Shown here in pieces: positions 9,572 through 17,400 of a stretch of DNA of 64,000 bases. The stretch comes from Massilia sp. 9096 (lineage in GTDB: Bacteria; Pseudomonadota; Gammaproteobacteria; Burkholderiales; Burkholderiaceae_D), in the NCBI RefSeq assembly GCF_000745265.1, contig NZ_JQNN01000001.1, positions 3,720,001-3,784,000 on the forward strand, given 5' to 3'. The notes under the pieces are model-generated. The model was not told the origin of the DNA, searched no databases, and saw nothing but the letters and a program-made list of their open reading frames with translations. Each line of letters begins with the position of its first letter. Position 1 is the stretch's first letter. Made by a program: the position numbers and the translations under genes.

Positions 9572-10582
9572 GTGGCTTCATTTGCAAAGCGTACGAACGG
9601 CTGGCGCGTACAGATCGCGATCCAGGGCATTCGAGAGTCGAAAGTATTCTCCACCAAAGCCGAGGCGGTCGCATGGGCGTCGATGCGAGAGGCAGAAATC
9701 CGCACTGGCAAAGCGACCGGCATCCAGCCAGGCCGGACAGTTGGAGACGCATTCGACCGCTATGAAAAAGACGTGTCGGCCGGAAAGCCTGGACATCGGT
9801 TTGAGTCGCTCAGGCTCAGGGCGATCGGAGGATGGGAGATCGACGGAAAGCCGTTCCGCGACATGAAGCTGGTCGACGCAACTTCCGAAGTACTCGGCAA
9901 ATGGCGGGACCACAGGCTAAAAATCGACAAGGTAACCGGCTCGACCGTCAATCGTGAGCTGAACCTTTTATCGCATGTTTTTCGCACGGCCGCCAAAGAA
10001 TGGAAGTGGATCGCGACCAGTCCAACCGCTGACGTTCGACGTCCAGAGGAGTCGCAGCCGCGCGACCGCTTATACGAGGACGACGAGATCGAACGCATCT
10101 GCCTGGCGCTCGGCTTCGACCTAGACGGGGATGAGCGCGCTGAGACGACAAGTCAGCGAGTGGCCGTGGCGTTTTTGTTCGCCATCGAAACGGCCATGCG
10201 TGCCGGCGAGATCTGTGGCTTGAAGCCGTCTGACGTCGCTGGCCGCGTTGCTACGCTGGAAAAAACAAAGAACGGCACGAAGAGGAAGGTGCCGCTATCG
10301 AAGCGTGCGATTGAGCTGCTCAAGCTGCTACCACCACCCGAGGAAAGCGGCACCCTGTTCGGCGTCACGACTGCGTCGCTTGATGCCCTCTTCCGCAAGG
10401 CGAAAATACGAGCCGCGATTGAAGACGCCACGTTCCACGACTCACGCCATCTGGCCATTACTAGGCTGGCGAAGAAATTCAACGTGCTAGACCTGGCACG
10501 GATTGTCGGGCACCGCGACATCAAGCAGCTGATGGTGTACTACAACGAGACGGCCGAGTCGATGGCCGAGCGCATCGACTAA
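9572..10582 (+). CDS. int: Tyrosine-recombinase integrase
   Basis: This 336-residue phage integrase starts at GTG 9572, with CAGGAG at 9558-9563. The N-terminal half holds arm-binding and core-binding (SAM-like) domains. The catalytic set is complete: R210 (TAMRAGEI), K233 (KTKNG), H289 and R292 (FHDSRH), H314 (GHRDIKQL) and nucleophile Y324. It lies 180 bases inside attL and points away from it, as expected for tRNA-targeting integrases. Confidence 0.97.
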   Translation: MASFAKRTNGWRVQIAIQGIRESKVFSTKAEAVAWASMREAEIRTGKATGIQPGRTVGDAFDRYEKDVSAGKPGHRFESLRLRAIGGWEIDGKPFRDMKLVDATSEVLGKWRDHRLKIDKVTGSTVNRELNLLSHVFRTAAKEWKWIATSPTADVRRPEESQPRDRLYEDDEIERICLALGFDLDGDERAETTSQRVAVAFLFAIETAMRAGEICGLKPSDVAGRVATLEKTKNGTKRKVPLSKRAIELLKLLPPPEESGTLFGVTTASLDALFRKAKIRAAIEDATFHDSRHLAITRLAKKFNVLDLARIVGHRDIKQLMVYYNETAESMAERID

Positions 10583-10697
10583 GAGACCAAAAAGATCTGT
10601 ACACCTATTGCGCATTGCGCGATTTCTAGGGAAAGATAGGCGCGCAGTGAACCTACATAGCAGGACCAAGATTTTCAAAACAAACTGGAGAGTAAAA

Positions 10698-10970
10698 ATG
10701 GACGACAACATGTACAGACTTGTAAACGCCGTCTTGAAACTTGACGACGGGGAATCTGATTTTTCTGATCCGGATGCGGCCCTATCACCATTTACTGAAG
10801 AGGCAATAAACCGCGTTGCACAACAATGCGGCGTGCCCTTTCAGACAATTCGCGATGAACTGACGCAAGTTTCGCAAGACGAAGATGAGCATAATGAGAT
10901 CGAGTTCGAACTCCAGTATGGCCACTTAAACCAAGACGGCCTTTTTCCACACGAGGTTGAACAGGAATAG
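10698..10970 (+). CDS. Hypothetical acidic phage protein
   Basis: This protein has 90 residues. The ATG at 10698 follows GGAGAG at a good distance; a longer reading from 10608 has none. The sequence is strongly acidic (DDGESDFSDPDA, QDEDEHNEIEFE) with a possible helical segment EEAINRVAQQCGVPFQTIRDEL that resembles a helix-turn-helix. I do not recognise it. It is downstream of int on the same strand with a hairpin after it. Confidence 0.55.
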   Translation: MDDNMYRLVNAVLKLDDGESDFSDPDAALSPFTEEAINRVAQQCGVPFQTIRDELTQVSQDEDEHNEIEFELQYGHLNQDGLFPHEVEQE

Positions 10971-10995
10971 AACGTAAAGACGAACGCCCATGTTC

Positions 10996-11021
10996 AGACG
11001 CCCATGATGCATGGGTGTCTT
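10996..11021 (+). terminator. Hairpin after the int operon, weak T tract
   Basis: AGACGCCCATG and CATGGGTGTCT form a stem at 10996-11020 with a short loop. Only a few T residues follow, so termination strength is uncertain. Confidence 0.4.
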
Positions 11022-11074
11022 CCCGTATGAAGAAGTAAGAGCTATTGGACAACCTACGCCAAAAGTTACGCCGA

Positions 11075-11371
11075 CTAACGCGGCTCTATCATCACTGACC
11101 ACTCTTGTACGAATGCTGGTCCGTCGTCACCTGCCGGCCGTTCTTCACCCTTGAACAGCATTCCACCATTGTGCATGGTGATCAGCTTCGCCTCATAAAG
11201 GACTGGGAGTAAGCCAGGTCTGACTTGAGAGTCCGGCCTGCATACTTCGAGCACATACATACCCTTGAGGCCGACGAGCGTTAGATTGCCCTCGACGTAG
11301 GGTGCTTGGGCGACCTCACGATTTGTAAGGCGCTTACCATGACGGCGTAAACGTTTGACTTTTCCGTACAT
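11075..11371 (-). CDS. LexA-regulated small protein of unknown function
   Basis: This 98-residue protein starts at ATG 11371 (MYGKVKRLRRHGKRLTNREV...), because the only promoter-like signal, the SOS box at 11388-11407, lies 16 bases upstream; a longer frame would read through that box. The N-terminus is very basic. The rest is compact and rich in glycine and valine (NLTLVGLKGMYVLEV, LITMHNGGMLFKGEERPAG). No family is recognised. The box predicts induction after DNA damage. Confidence 0.65.
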   Translation of the reverse strand: MYGKVKRLRRHGKRLTNREVAQAPYVEGNLTLVGLKGMYVLEVCRPDSQVRPGLLPVLYEAKLITMHNGGMLFKGEERPAGDDGPAFVQEWSVMIEPR

Positions 11372-11387
11372 CACATGGTTGAAGTTA

Positions 11388-11407
11388 TACTGTATGTTTG
11401 TACAGTA
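11388..11407. promoter_or_regulatory. LexA (SOS) box between divergent genes
   Basis: CTGT (11390-11393), eight bases, then ACAG (11402-11405), flanked by TA on both sides, matches the proteobacterial LexA consensus. The symmetry extends to an 11-bp inverted repeat (11384-11394 and 11401-11411). Confidence 0.85.
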
Positions 11408-11463
11408 TAACGCGGCAAGCTTATCTTGTCGGAAAACAACGGAACGATAGAACGGGGTGCAGG

Positions 11464-11772
11464 ATGTTGGACGAAAGTTTCTGGGATGAGTTGACAGCAG
11501 TAGGTGACGCAGCACGTCGCGCAGTGCCTGAGATTGTTAGCCGCTACAGGCACGAAGGTGTCTTGACTTGGTCGCTACTGCATGAGATCGAGGCCGAGGT
11601 TCTAGCCGAGCTGCGTGCGCTTGGAAAATACGAAGAATGGATCCTCAACATGATTCGAGCGGCACCCGTGCTCGGCTATCCAACTGATGATCGACCGGTA
11701 TCATTCGCGAATGCTGGAGTCGTGCCCATCATCTTCAAGCTGGTTGAGAAAGCGTGGAAGCTGGTACATTGA
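11464..11772 (+). CDS. LexA-regulated small helical protein, unknown function
   Basis: This 102-residue protein starts at ATG 11464 (MLDESFWDELTAVGDAARR...), 57 bases downstream of the SOS box. A GGGG/AGG-like site precedes it. The content is mainly helical (EIEAEVLAELRALGKYEEWILNMIRAAP) with no signal peptide. It is divergent from the gene at 11075-11371 and convergent with the lysis cassette end. It could be a lysogenic-conversion gene or an SOS-induced phage factor; the sequence does not say which. Confidence 0.65.
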   Translation: MLDESFWDELTAVGDAARRAVPEIVSRYRHEGVLTWSLLHEIEAEVLAELRALGKYEEWILNMIRAAPVLGYPTDDRPVSFANAGVVPIIFKLVEKAWKLVH

Positions 11773-11785
11773 AGCATACCGGCAG

Positions 11786-11803
11786 TGTGCAGACGTCTGC
11801 ACA
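11786..11803. repeat. 18-bp perfect palindrome
   Basis: TGTGCAGACGTCTGCACA is a perfect palindrome and is extended by CGGC...GCCG on either side. The 16-bp core recurs exactly at 39075-39090 and with one change at 46805-46820. It may terminate the two converging transcripts or bind a protein. Confidence 0.6.
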
Positions 11804-11821
11804 CGCCGTCTTCTATTCAGA

Positions 11822-12352
11822 TCAATTGGATGCCGCCCTCACGGCATCGTAGGCTGCAGTGCAGGCTTGGACTGCGTCGAGAGCGTCGTTCCTGGTCTGC
11901 CGGACCCATTCAAGATCAGCTGCAGCTCGCCCGTCGAGATCCGCGGTTGCTGGCCGGCTGCCTGTATCCATGCCGGCAGCGGCTGTACCTTGATCGTGTT
12001 CGGTTTGAGCAGCACTGCAGGGGCCAGCGATGGCGACGCGCAGCTGACGACGGCCAGCGGCAAGATCAGACTGCAGAGCAGCCGAGTGAGCTTGTGCATC
12101 AGCGACTTCCTTTCCTTGTTGATTGAGTTGAGTTTGCAAAGCGTTCAGCTGAGCCTGCAGGCTGGCCACCTTTCCGTTCGCCTGCGCAAGAGCGATCTTT
12201 GCTTGTCCATCGCGTTGCTTGTCGATCTCGTCGCGCTGGGCCGATTCCTGAGCCACGCCCAGGCCCACCAGGTGCTCTCGGTAAAGCATCGCAGTGCCGG
12301 CACCCAGAACGCACAGCGCTACGATCGCGACCACGCGAGAGATACTGATCAT
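11822..12352 (-). CDS. Rz: Rz-like inner-membrane spanin
   Basis: This 176-residue protein has one N-terminal signal-anchor helix (ISRVVAIVALCVLGAGTAML). A long periplasmic coiled coil (about 30-105, repeated AQANGKVASLQAQLNALQ-type heptads) and a C-terminal region with cysteines follow. This is the i-spanin layout (DUF2514-like). Rz1 is nested within it in another frame, which is diagnostic. Its ATG overlaps the holin-candidate stop as ATGA. Confidence 0.85.
   Translation of the reverse strand: MISISRVVAIVALCVLGAGTAMLYREHLVGLGVAQESAQRDEIDKQRDGQAKIALAQANGKVASLQAQLNALQTQLNQQGKEVADAQAHSAALQSDLAAGRRQLRVAIAGPCSAAQTEHDQGTAAAGMDTGSRPATADLDGRAAADLEWVRQTRNDALDAVQACTAAYDAVRAASN
11839..12099 (-). CDS. 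Rz1: Rz1-like outer-membrane lipoprotein spanin
   Basis: This 86-residue protein lies wholly inside Rz in a different frame. It has a lipoprotein signal peptide with lipobox AVVSC (Cys20) and a proline-rich mature part, as in Rz1. With Rz it would bridge the envelope and disrupt the outer membrane at the last step of lysis. Confidence 0.8.
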   Translation of the reverse strand: MHKLTRLLCSLILPLAVVSCASPSLAPAVLLKPNTIKVQPLPAWIQAAGQQPRISTGELQLILNGSGRPGTTLSTQSKPALQPTMP

Positions 12353-12549
12353 GGCTTCACCTGGTCAGGGAAGATCATTTTCAGGGCGGCCGACATTACG
12401 CCGCCAAGACCCGCAGCTTGGCCCCAATCTAGGCCCGCGCCATACTTCGCGCCCGTCAGCGCGACCAGAAATCCAACGCCCTGCCAGGTCGATTGTTCGC
12501 TCAGGCGCGCTGCGATAAATTCGAGCACGGTTTGAATACGTTTTTTCAT
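12349..12549 (-). CDS. Holin candidate
   Basis: This 66-residue protein has one or two hydrophobic segments (WQGVGFLVALTGAKYGAGL, AAGLGGVMSAALKMIF) and a basic N-terminus. It lies between endolysin and Rz with 4-base overlaps on both sides. Size, charge pattern and position fit a small holin; the family is not certain. Confidence 0.6.
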   Translation of the reverse strand: MKKRIQTVLEFIAARLSEQSTWQGVGFLVALTGAKYGAGLDWGQAAGLGGVMSAALKMIFPDQVKP

Positions 12550-13019
12550 GCGAGTTGCCCTCCTGCTTTGAGATAAGCCCGGCGGAGATCCGCCAAGTCG
12601 TTTTCGTGCTGGCCGTAGCCCGCGCCCGGGAGCGATGCCCAGATCGCAGCACAGCGCGCCACCGCGTCATCGAACCGGCCGGCCTCGGCGTAGACCAGCG
12701 CCTTACGCTCGCGGATCTGCTGCACGGCGATCGCGTCCTGGCTCGCTGGCGAGAAGTCGCGCAATCCGAGCTGCTGCTTGTATGGGTCGAAGTAGCGTGC
12801 CAGCAGCTGGTAGCGGCCGGCCGCCGTTGACTTTTTGCCCAGCCGCGGCAGGTCGATCAGCTGACGCGGGTGGTCGGCGTAGCTCGAGAACAGGCGCGGG
12901 TGATCGGCCGTGCTGCCGACCAGGACGTTGTAGCCATTGTCCGAGGCCAGCAGCAGCCGCGCGCCAAGCTCGCTCGTGGCGATCATGTCGAGGAATGCTT
13001 TCAGGTTCGGGCTCATCAT
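12546..13019 (-). CDS. Lambda R-type endolysin (GH104 lytic transglycosylase)
   Basis: This 157-residue protein has the lambda gpR pattern: FLDMIATSE with the catalytic Glu17, GYNVLVGS, YADHPRQLI, STAAGRYQLLARYFDPYKQQLGL, SQDAIAVQQI and AIWASLPGAGYGQ. It cleaves the MurNAc-GlcNAc bond of peptidoglycan. There is no signal sequence, so release depends on a holin. The start at 13019 overlaps the upstream stop; the next codon is also ATG. Confidence 0.92.
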   Translation of the reverse strand: MMSPNLKAFLDMIATSELGARLLLASDNGYNVLVGSTADHPRLFSSYADHPRQLIDLPRLGKKSTAAGRYQLLARYFDPYKQQLGLRDFSPASQDAIAVQQIRERKALVYAEAGRFDDAVARCAAIWASLPGAGYGQHENDLADLRRAYLKAGGQLA

Positions 13020-13363
13020 CGCGTCACCGTCACCTTGGCCGCCTGCCAGATCGCCAGCACCAGCCAACCGGCCGCCGCCAGCGCGCCGGCGCCGACCATC
13101 TTCGTCAGCGCCTCGCGCACCAGCTTGTTCCGCAACTCGCGCCATTCGATTACCGACTCGTGATAGCGACGGTGTCCGTCGATGTCGTTGGCCGGGAAGC
13201 CAGAGATCAAGCGTGCGATCGCAGCTTCGTGCTCGCCCATCTTCACGTTGTGCGCATCCATGTTCGCCATCAGTTCGGCTTGTTCATCGCGCATCTGGCC
13301 GACGAGCTGGGCCAGGCCGGGCAGGCCGAGCCGGGCAAGTTCTTGTTGCCAAGGAGAGTTCAT
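13016..13363 (-). CDS. Lysis-cassette protein with coiled coil and C-terminal membrane helix
   Basis: This protein has 115 residues. A charged helical region (MRDEQAELMANMDAHNVKMGEHEAAI) precedes a C-terminal hydrophobic helix (MVGAGALAAAGWLVLAIW). This recalls XhlA-type membrane-associated lysis proteins. It overlaps both neighbours by 4 bases, so it is translationally coupled to amidase and endolysin. It may be a second holin component or an antiholin; this is inferred from context. Confidence 0.6.
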   Translation of the reverse strand: MNSPWQQELARLGLPGLAQLVGQMRDEQAELMANMDAHNVKMGEHEAAIARLISGFPANDIDGHRRYHESVIEWRELRNKLVREALTKMVGAGALAAAGWLVLAIWQAAKVTVTR

Positions 13364-13830
13364 TCAGTGATCGCAGTCGTAAAAAAACCGGCCTGAGCCG
13401 GTTGGTTGATGAAGCTGAGTGCCGCATGTAACGTGCCAGGATCGAAGCGCGCCGAGTCGGGGATTCCGAGCGCCGCACCGACTGCTTCGGAGCAGAACCA
13501 CGCCATCTTTTCGTCGCCAACGCACGAGAACACGAAGTGCACGTTGCCCAGGTAGTCGTAGCCCTGCCCGCCGTGCGCGTTGAACCATGCGCGCGCCGCC
13601 GGCGCCAGCTCGGCCGGCAGAGGCACGAAGTCCCACAGGGCCGGGTCGAAGTCAATCGCCTTGAAGCGCACGCCGCCGTCCATCGAGGATGACGACGCGG
13701 CTTGGCCGTCAGCGAAGACCAGTTCGACGTGCGAATACGGACTGCGCGTCCACCAGCGCACCAGGCGGTTATAGACGCCCGACAGGCCGGGGTGTGTGCC
13801 CTTGTAGAAGGCGGCGCGAATTTCGCTCAT
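13360..13830 (-). CDS. Permuted papain-like amidase (YiiX/YaeF, NlpC/P60 superfamily)
   Basis: This 156-residue protein has the catalytic His34 in SPYSHVEL before Cys113 in WFCSEAVGAA, the order seen in permuted papain-fold enzymes (peptidase C92 type). The start at 13830 overlaps the upstream gene by 4 bases. It is the first gene of the lysis block. It may act on peptide or amide bonds in the envelope; its true substrate is unknown. Its 3' end carries an embedded terminator hairpin. Confidence 0.75.
   Translation of the reverse strand: MSEIRAAFYKGTHPGLSGVYNRLVRWWTRSPYSHVELVFADGQAASSSSMDGGVRFKAIDFDPALWDFVPLPAELAPAARAWFNAHGGQGYDYLGNVHFVFSCVGDEKMAWFCSEAVGAALGIPDSARFDPGTLHAALSFINQPAQAGFFTTAITE
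13379..13402 (-). terminator. Intrinsic terminator embedded in the amidase 3' end
   Basis: Read leftward, AACCGGC-TCAG-GCCGGTT is followed by seven T. It lies inside codons for QPAQAGFF, just before the lysis genes. Confidence 0.7.
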
Positions 13831-14465
13831 GTGAGTCCTTTCATCAGGGTGGTGAGGTCGGTTTGAAACTGCAGGACGATCGCGTCGACGTCGACGCACG
13901 CGCCGGTAACGCGCCGTGCTGCTTCCTTCGCGTTGAGGCGTAGGTCTCGGATCTGATCGAGCGCCTTGTACCAGAGAGACGCGGTGGCCAAGATGTCGAT
14001 CGCCGCGTTGCGGGGGCTCCACTGCTTTGCACGCGCCCAGCTGTCGACGCATGGCGGGACATCGCCGGTGTACGCCGCGTCTTTGTACGCCTGGGCCTGC
14101 ACTTCCGCGCGCTGGTATTCCAGATCACGACCAGGCGGTGAGACCGTCAAGCGCGCAGCGTCGGCAGCAGCATCGATCTTGTCGGCAGCGGACGCAATCG
14201 TGTCGGCAAGCACTCGCCCATCGACCACGGTACGGCTCGGCATGCTCCACACCTGGCCAGGCTGCATGACGGCGCGCGCTGCCAGCTCGTCGGCGGTGTA
14301 GTCGACGAGTTCGTCACCGACCACATACTGCTTGGCTGGATCGCCATGGACATCGAGCAGGACATCGTGGCCCTGGTTCACGTAGAGCTCCAGCGTCTCG
14401 TCGGAAACCGTGCCGTAGCTCAGAATTTCGCCCGTGGCTTTGTTGTAGATCGTGCAGTTTGTCAT
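13827..14465 (-). CDS. Phage tail-associated protein downstream of J
   Basis: This 212-residue protein has an N-terminal compact domain (CTIYNKATGEILSYGTVSDETLELYVNQG) and a long helical C-terminal half. Genes in this place after lambda J are often tail fibre or assembly proteins, and the opening resembles the N-terminal domain common to small phage tail proteins. It overlaps J and the amidase gene by 4 bases each. Function is not established. Confidence 0.6.
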   Translation of the reverse strand: MTNCTIYNKATGEILSYGTVSDETLELYVNQGHDVLLDVHGDPAKQYVVGDELVDYTADELAARAVMQPGQVWSMPSRTVVDGRVLADTIASAADKIDAAADAARLTVSPPGRDLEYQRAEVQAQAYKDAAYTGDVPPCVDSWARAKQWSPRNAAIDILATASLWYKALDQIRDLRLNAKEAARRVTGACVDVDAIVLQFQTDLTTLMKGLT

Positions 14466-17400
14466 TTGAATAATTTGAGAACTGTTGCATTACCTAAAGC
14501 ACTCCCTGACGGCGCAGCGCGCAAGCGATACGTGCCGGCATGCTCGACGTTGAAGGTGTACGAGACGGGCACATTTCCAGAAGATCCGGTGACGTTTGTA
14601 CAGTCTTGAACCTGGACCCAGGTGTTCGAGTAATACCAGTCAACAAAGAAGCCGACGGTTTGCCCCGCGCTTGTGTAACCGCTCATCGTGGCTGATACGG
14701 TTACTTTGGTGTTGTCCCTCGGTACTGCGAACTGCACGCCGCCGGAACCGACATTGGAAAAACTGTCGATTGACGAGATGCTGTTGTCTTGCATGTTGTC
14801 GGTAGTGACCACACGCGCAGCAGTCAGGGTGCCGCCAAAAGTCGCATTACCGTTGACGATGCTGAAATTCGGCGCGTAGATGTTTCCGTCCGACGTCAAC
14901 TGGAAATACTTGCCCGCACCCGGATTGCCGACCAAGAGACCGCCGGCACCGAAATACGCGCCCTGTTTCCACGAGCCGTCACCGTTTTGGCCGGGCCAGG
15001 CATAGCCGGTGTAGTCGCCAACACATACTCCGCCGCCGCCTGCGTACACGGTGCCCAAGTTGGCGGTAATGGCAGATAGCGCCTGAGCACTGACCTGATT
15101 GGCATTGATATAGCTGATCTGCGCGTAGCCGATAGCCGCAGCCTGGATGTACGTCGAAACGTTCTGCGATGTGATGACGTTATCGCACCACGGCGTCATC
15201 TTGATGCCAAGCTCAACCTTAATGTTATAGATTTCTGCTGTGCCAGAACCCGCAGTGCCGAATACACGCAAGCGTGCTTGCGGCGCCTGGGCAACGGTCA
15301 TAATTTCAGTGAAGCTATATCGTGTTGGCGTTCCGGTCAGGGTACGGATGAGGCCAACCGAATCGACGTTCGTGCCGTACAGGTCGACGCAGATATCGCG
15401 CGACCCGTTATAACAATGTGCGTCGAAACTGACGGTGTAATAGACGTTTGCAGCAATTCCGATGGAATCACTTTCATAACCCATATATACGCCGCTTTGC
15501 TGAGCGCCTATGGAAATGAGCTCGCCGTTAATGGCTGGATGGCCATTGGTATTAACATAGACGCCGGCATTGTATCGAGAGCCTGCAGGCCAGCTGGAAA
15601 TGCGCGGGATCAGGTTGGGGTTGCCTGCTACCTGCTGCGAGAGGGGCTGGCTCGTTTTGAATAGCGCGCTGCCATCATCTGCAAGTACAGTGACGCTCTT
15701 GAGCGTAGCCCCTTGCGCCGACATGATGCCTGCATTCGAGACGCGGAACGGCGCCGCCGCGTAGCTCGAGGCGCCTGCCCATTGATTGCCCCCTGCGTCA
15801 ACGTGCCAGCTCGCCGCGCCTGTCCCCAAGTCGATATTGCCGGCCGTGATGGCGCCCATGTTGGCCGTAATTGCTGACAGGCTGGCGAACTTCGCATACG
15901 ACCAGTACGGCACTTCCCAGGTCACGACGTTGGTCGACGGATCGTACAAGCCACCCGACTGGAACAGATAGGAACCAGCAGGCACAGTCGGAACGGTCGA
16001 CGACCATGTGCCGCTCAAGCCGCTCGAGTTGTCAGCAGGGACGCTTGTCTTGCCGTTCGTGGGTGCCGGCGCGCCGCTCGCCGTGGGCGTCGTCGTCACG
16101 CAGAACGCGATCACGTACGACGCGCCCTGCGGCCCGGTGACGCTCGATCCCGGCGCGCCCGCCTTCGCCTTGGCAAGCGACAGCGTTTTCTGGATCGTGA
16201 CGCCACCATAAACCGCTTGGAGCACCGCTGTTGCTGAATCGGCGGTCATGGCCGAGACCGAGTACGCACCCGCGCTGGTGATGCTCACGGTGCACCCGGT
16301 CTGCCACGACACCGAATAGGCTGCCGCCGCGCCCGTCTTATCCGTGACCCCGTCGTAGACCTTGAACGTGCCGGCGGCGCCGGAGAAGTCCGAAACCACG
16401 CCCGCATTCGTTGCCGGAAGCGCGGCCGACTCGTTCGTAAGGAAGCCTGTTACCGCGCTGATGCCGTTCTGCCCATCTCTGCCGCCCGTCACCTGCACGA
16501 CCGTCATCTGGTCCGTATAGACGGTGCCGTTGATGGTGGCCTGTACGCGGTACGTGCGCGAGTCGGTGAAGTCCCCAGACGCGACCGTGTAGCTGCCTGC
16601 CGTGCCATTGCTGGCCACGTTGGTCCACGTCGACCCGTTCAAAAATTGCCACTGGAACGTCGCCGATGGCCCGTACGCGGTGGCCGTCAACGTCAGCGTC
16701 GTCGGCGCAAATGCAGCAGCCGATGTGGCGCGGCTGAACACCTGGCCAGTCGATGAGATGACGACATAAGCCGCGTTCGCGCCATTGGTGCCGGCGTACC
16801 CCGCCGCCGTGATGCTGGCGGTTGACCAGTTAAAAGCGGTGGTCGCTGCCGTCGCGGTATCGGATACCTGGACGACCGCCGCCCACTGGGTCATTCCGGC
16901 CGGCGCCGTCGTCCCCGGCGTGAGCGTCCAGCCGGACGGCGCCGCGCCGAACGTTCCGTCGGACCAGTTCAGGGTCGCGGATCCAGCCGGGCCAGTCGGA
17001 ATCGAGGCGGCCCACTGGTAGACCGTAACGGGCTTCGACTTGATGCCGTCCACGCCCTTCCCGCCGTTTTGCGGCCCGTCCTCGATCGTGGCGTTCGCAT
17101 AGCTCACCGGCGTCGACGTCGCCGCCGAGGCTGCCGAGAGCGACACCGCTGCGCCAAACAGGCGCCAGCCGGGGGTGCCAGGGTTGGCCGGCGCCGGGTT
17201 GGCCCAGCCGTCGTTGCCGGTATAGCCGCTGTTCGTGCCCGGCCAGGTGAATGTGCTGGTGCCGATTGGCTTGGCCGGCGCGGTCGGCGCCCACTGGAAC
17301 AGGCGCGCGATCGCCGTTTTCAGGCCGTCAGCGCCGGCGGCTCCGTCCTGGACCTTGCCCACCTTCAGCGACTTCGTATAGGTGCGGCCGAACATGGTCA

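Noticed and set aside
10597..10608. CTGTACACCTAT, identical to the first 12 bases of the SOS box at 46281
   Set aside because: The second half-site ACAG is missing, so it is not a LexA box. A near match to the repressor motif (10609-10621) follows it, but it is not exact enough to claim.
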